DNA of 64,000 bases from Allomesorhizobium camelthorni. Its GTDB lineage: Bacteria > Pseudomonadota > Alphaproteobacteria > Rhizobiales > Rhizobiaceae. Made by a program: the position numbers and the translations under genes. The notes under the pieces are model-generated. The model saw only the letters and a list, made by a program, of their open reading frames with translations. It did not search any database and was not told the origin of the DNA. Location of the stretch: assembly GCF_011045125.1 (NCBI RefSeq), contig NZ_JAAKZF010000001.1:248001-312000 (forward strand), given 5' to 3'. Positions 63,206 through 64,000 of this stretch are shown piece after piece. Each line of letters starts with the position of its first letter. Position 1 is the first letter of the stretch.

Positions 63206-64000
63206 CTAAAGGTCCAGCACCAGCCGTTCCGGATCCTCAAGGCTCTCCTTGACCCGCACCAGGAAAGTCACCGCTTCCTTGCCGTCGACGATGCGGTGAT
63301 CGTAGCTGAGCGCCAGATACATCATCGGCCTAATGACGATCTGGCCGCCGACCACGACCGGCCGCTCCTGGATCTTGTGCATGCCGAGAATGCCCGATTG
63401 CGGTGCGTTGAGGATCGGCGTCGACATCAGCGAGCCATAGACGCCGCCGTTCGAGATGGTGAAGGTGCCGCCCTGCATATCGGCGACCGAGAGCTTGCCA
63501 TCGCGCGCGGCGACGCCAAGCCGGCCGATTTCCTTCTCGATTTCGGCGATGCTCATCTGGTCGGCGTTGCGCACAACCGGAACGACGAGGCCCTTTTCGG
63601 TGCCGACGGCCACGCCGATATGGGCGTAGTTCTTGTAGATGATGTCGGCGCCGTCGATCTCGGCATTGACCGCGGGGATCTCTTTCAGAGCATGAACGAT
63701 GGCCCTGGTGAAGAAACCCATGAAGCCAAGCTTCACCCCATGCTTCTTTTCAAAGACATCCTTGTATTTCGTTCGCATGTCCATGATCGCCTTCATGTCG
63801 ACCTCGTTGAAGGTCGTCAGCATGGCGGCGGTGGACTGCGCTTCCTTGAGCCGGCGGGCGATGGTCTGGCGTAGCTTGGTCATGCGAACGCGTTCTTCGC
63901 GCGCTTCGTCACCGGCCGAAGATGGCGCGCGGGCAGCGGCCGGCGCCGCGGGCGCGGGCTGCGGGGTCGAAATCCCCTTGGCCAGGGCTTCGAGCACGTC
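63206..64000 (-). CDS. sucB: Dihydrolipoyl succinyltransferase (E2), C-terminal part
   Basis: The 3' end of the gene is at 63206; the 5' part lies beyond base 64000, so about the first 140-160 residues (lipoyl domain) are missing. What remains is the linker ([15 protein letters not shown]), part of the peripheral-subunit-binding region and the catalytic domain ending [42 protein letters not shown] and the active [11 protein letters not shown] mark the 2-oxoglutarate-type E2, which passes the succinyl group to CoA. The frame continues across the edge (D-V-L-E-A-L), so the Met shown there is not the start. Confidence 0.95.
   Translation of the reverse strand, partial: DVLEALAKGISTPQPAPAAPAAARAPSSAGDEAREERVRMTKLRQTIARRLKEAQSTAAMLTTFNEVDMKAIMDMRTKYKDVFEKKHGVKLGFMGFFTRAIVHALKEIPAVNAEIDGADIIYKNYAHIGVAVGTEKGLVVPVVRNADQMSIAEIEKEIGRLGVAARDGKLSVADMQGGTFTISNGGVYGSLMSTPILNAPQSGILGMHKIQERPVVVGGQIVIRPMMYLALSYDHRIVDGKEAVTFLVRVKESLEDPERLVLDL

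Overview
The window is a gene-dense, GC-rich stretch of an alphaproteobacterial chromosome. It most resembles the order Hyphomicrobiales (Rhizobiales), family Phyllobacteriaceae, i.e. Mesorhizobium, Aminobacter or Nitratireductor-like. The evidence is the TTAA-N7-TTAAC (CtrA-type) boxes, the CenR-type regulator next to a lone cyclic-nucleotide-binding protein, the Omp25/31-like barrel proteins, the serC leader, long-form SerA and sdhCDAB. I see no rRNA, tRNA, CRISPR array, prophage or complete IS element, so this looks like mostly core chromosome with small accessory insertions. The genus is inferred, not shown.

1-7.4 kb: 3' part of an RND pump, a DUF3309 mini-protein, two tandem beta-barrel outer-membrane proteins each behind a CtrA box, then serC and serA (serine synthesis) with an RNA leader and a palindromic repeat. 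7.4-15.3 kb: a VapBC-type toxin-antitoxin pair, an EamA transporter, purA, a large unknown membrane protein, a CcdAB toxin-antitoxin pair with a perfect palindrome at its promoter, an ABC-F ATPase and thiamine diphosphokinase. 15.4-19.2 kb: TPP riboswitch and thiBPQ thiamine importer, with a perfect 51-bp inverted repeat between thiB and thiP. 19.2-24.4 kb: M48 lipoprotein metalloprotease, L,D-transpeptidase, cenR, a cNMP-binding protein, xthA and lolA.

24.4-33.8 kb: ftsK behind a CtrA box, a glycine-zipper lipoprotein, glnK-amtB with a sigma-54-like promoter, tesB, a UbiH-family hydroxylase, a SnoaL-like protein, OsmC and periplasmic MsrA. 33.9-38.9 kb: a sugar/aldonate catabolic island (aldo-keto reductase, UxaA-type dehydratase) with two divergent GntR/FCD regulators and operator-like palindromes, then DedA. 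38.9-43.2 kb: sdhC-sdhD-sdhA-GT25-sdhB, i.e. succinate dehydrogenase interrupted by a glycosyltransferase gene, with a duplicated sdhB 3' end. 43.4-49.5 kb: small envelope proteins, a coupled membrane-protein/ClpP-fold protein pair of unknown function, and two membrane diguanylate cyclases.

49.6-57.9 kb (all minus strand): leuC, a possible 38-aa ORF, MgtC-like protein, methyltransferase, an amino-acid ABC permease and binding protein without a local ATPase, GNAT, methyltransferase, rplS, trmD and rimM. 58-61 kb: xerC, a TraB/GumN protein and two small unknown proteins. 61-64 kb: lpdA, an exported unknown protein and the 3' part of sucB (2-oxoglutarate dehydrogenase complex).

Together the genes cover central metabolism (TCA, serine, leucine and purine synthesis), cofactor salvage (thiamine), nitrogen sensing and envelope/cell-cycle functions. 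The least explained items are the 44.4-46.6 kb pair, the double-winged-helix GntR regulator, the GT25 gene inside sdh and the long palindromic elements inside two biosynthesis/transport operons. Most very long open frames opposite these genes are GC-rich shadows and were left out.
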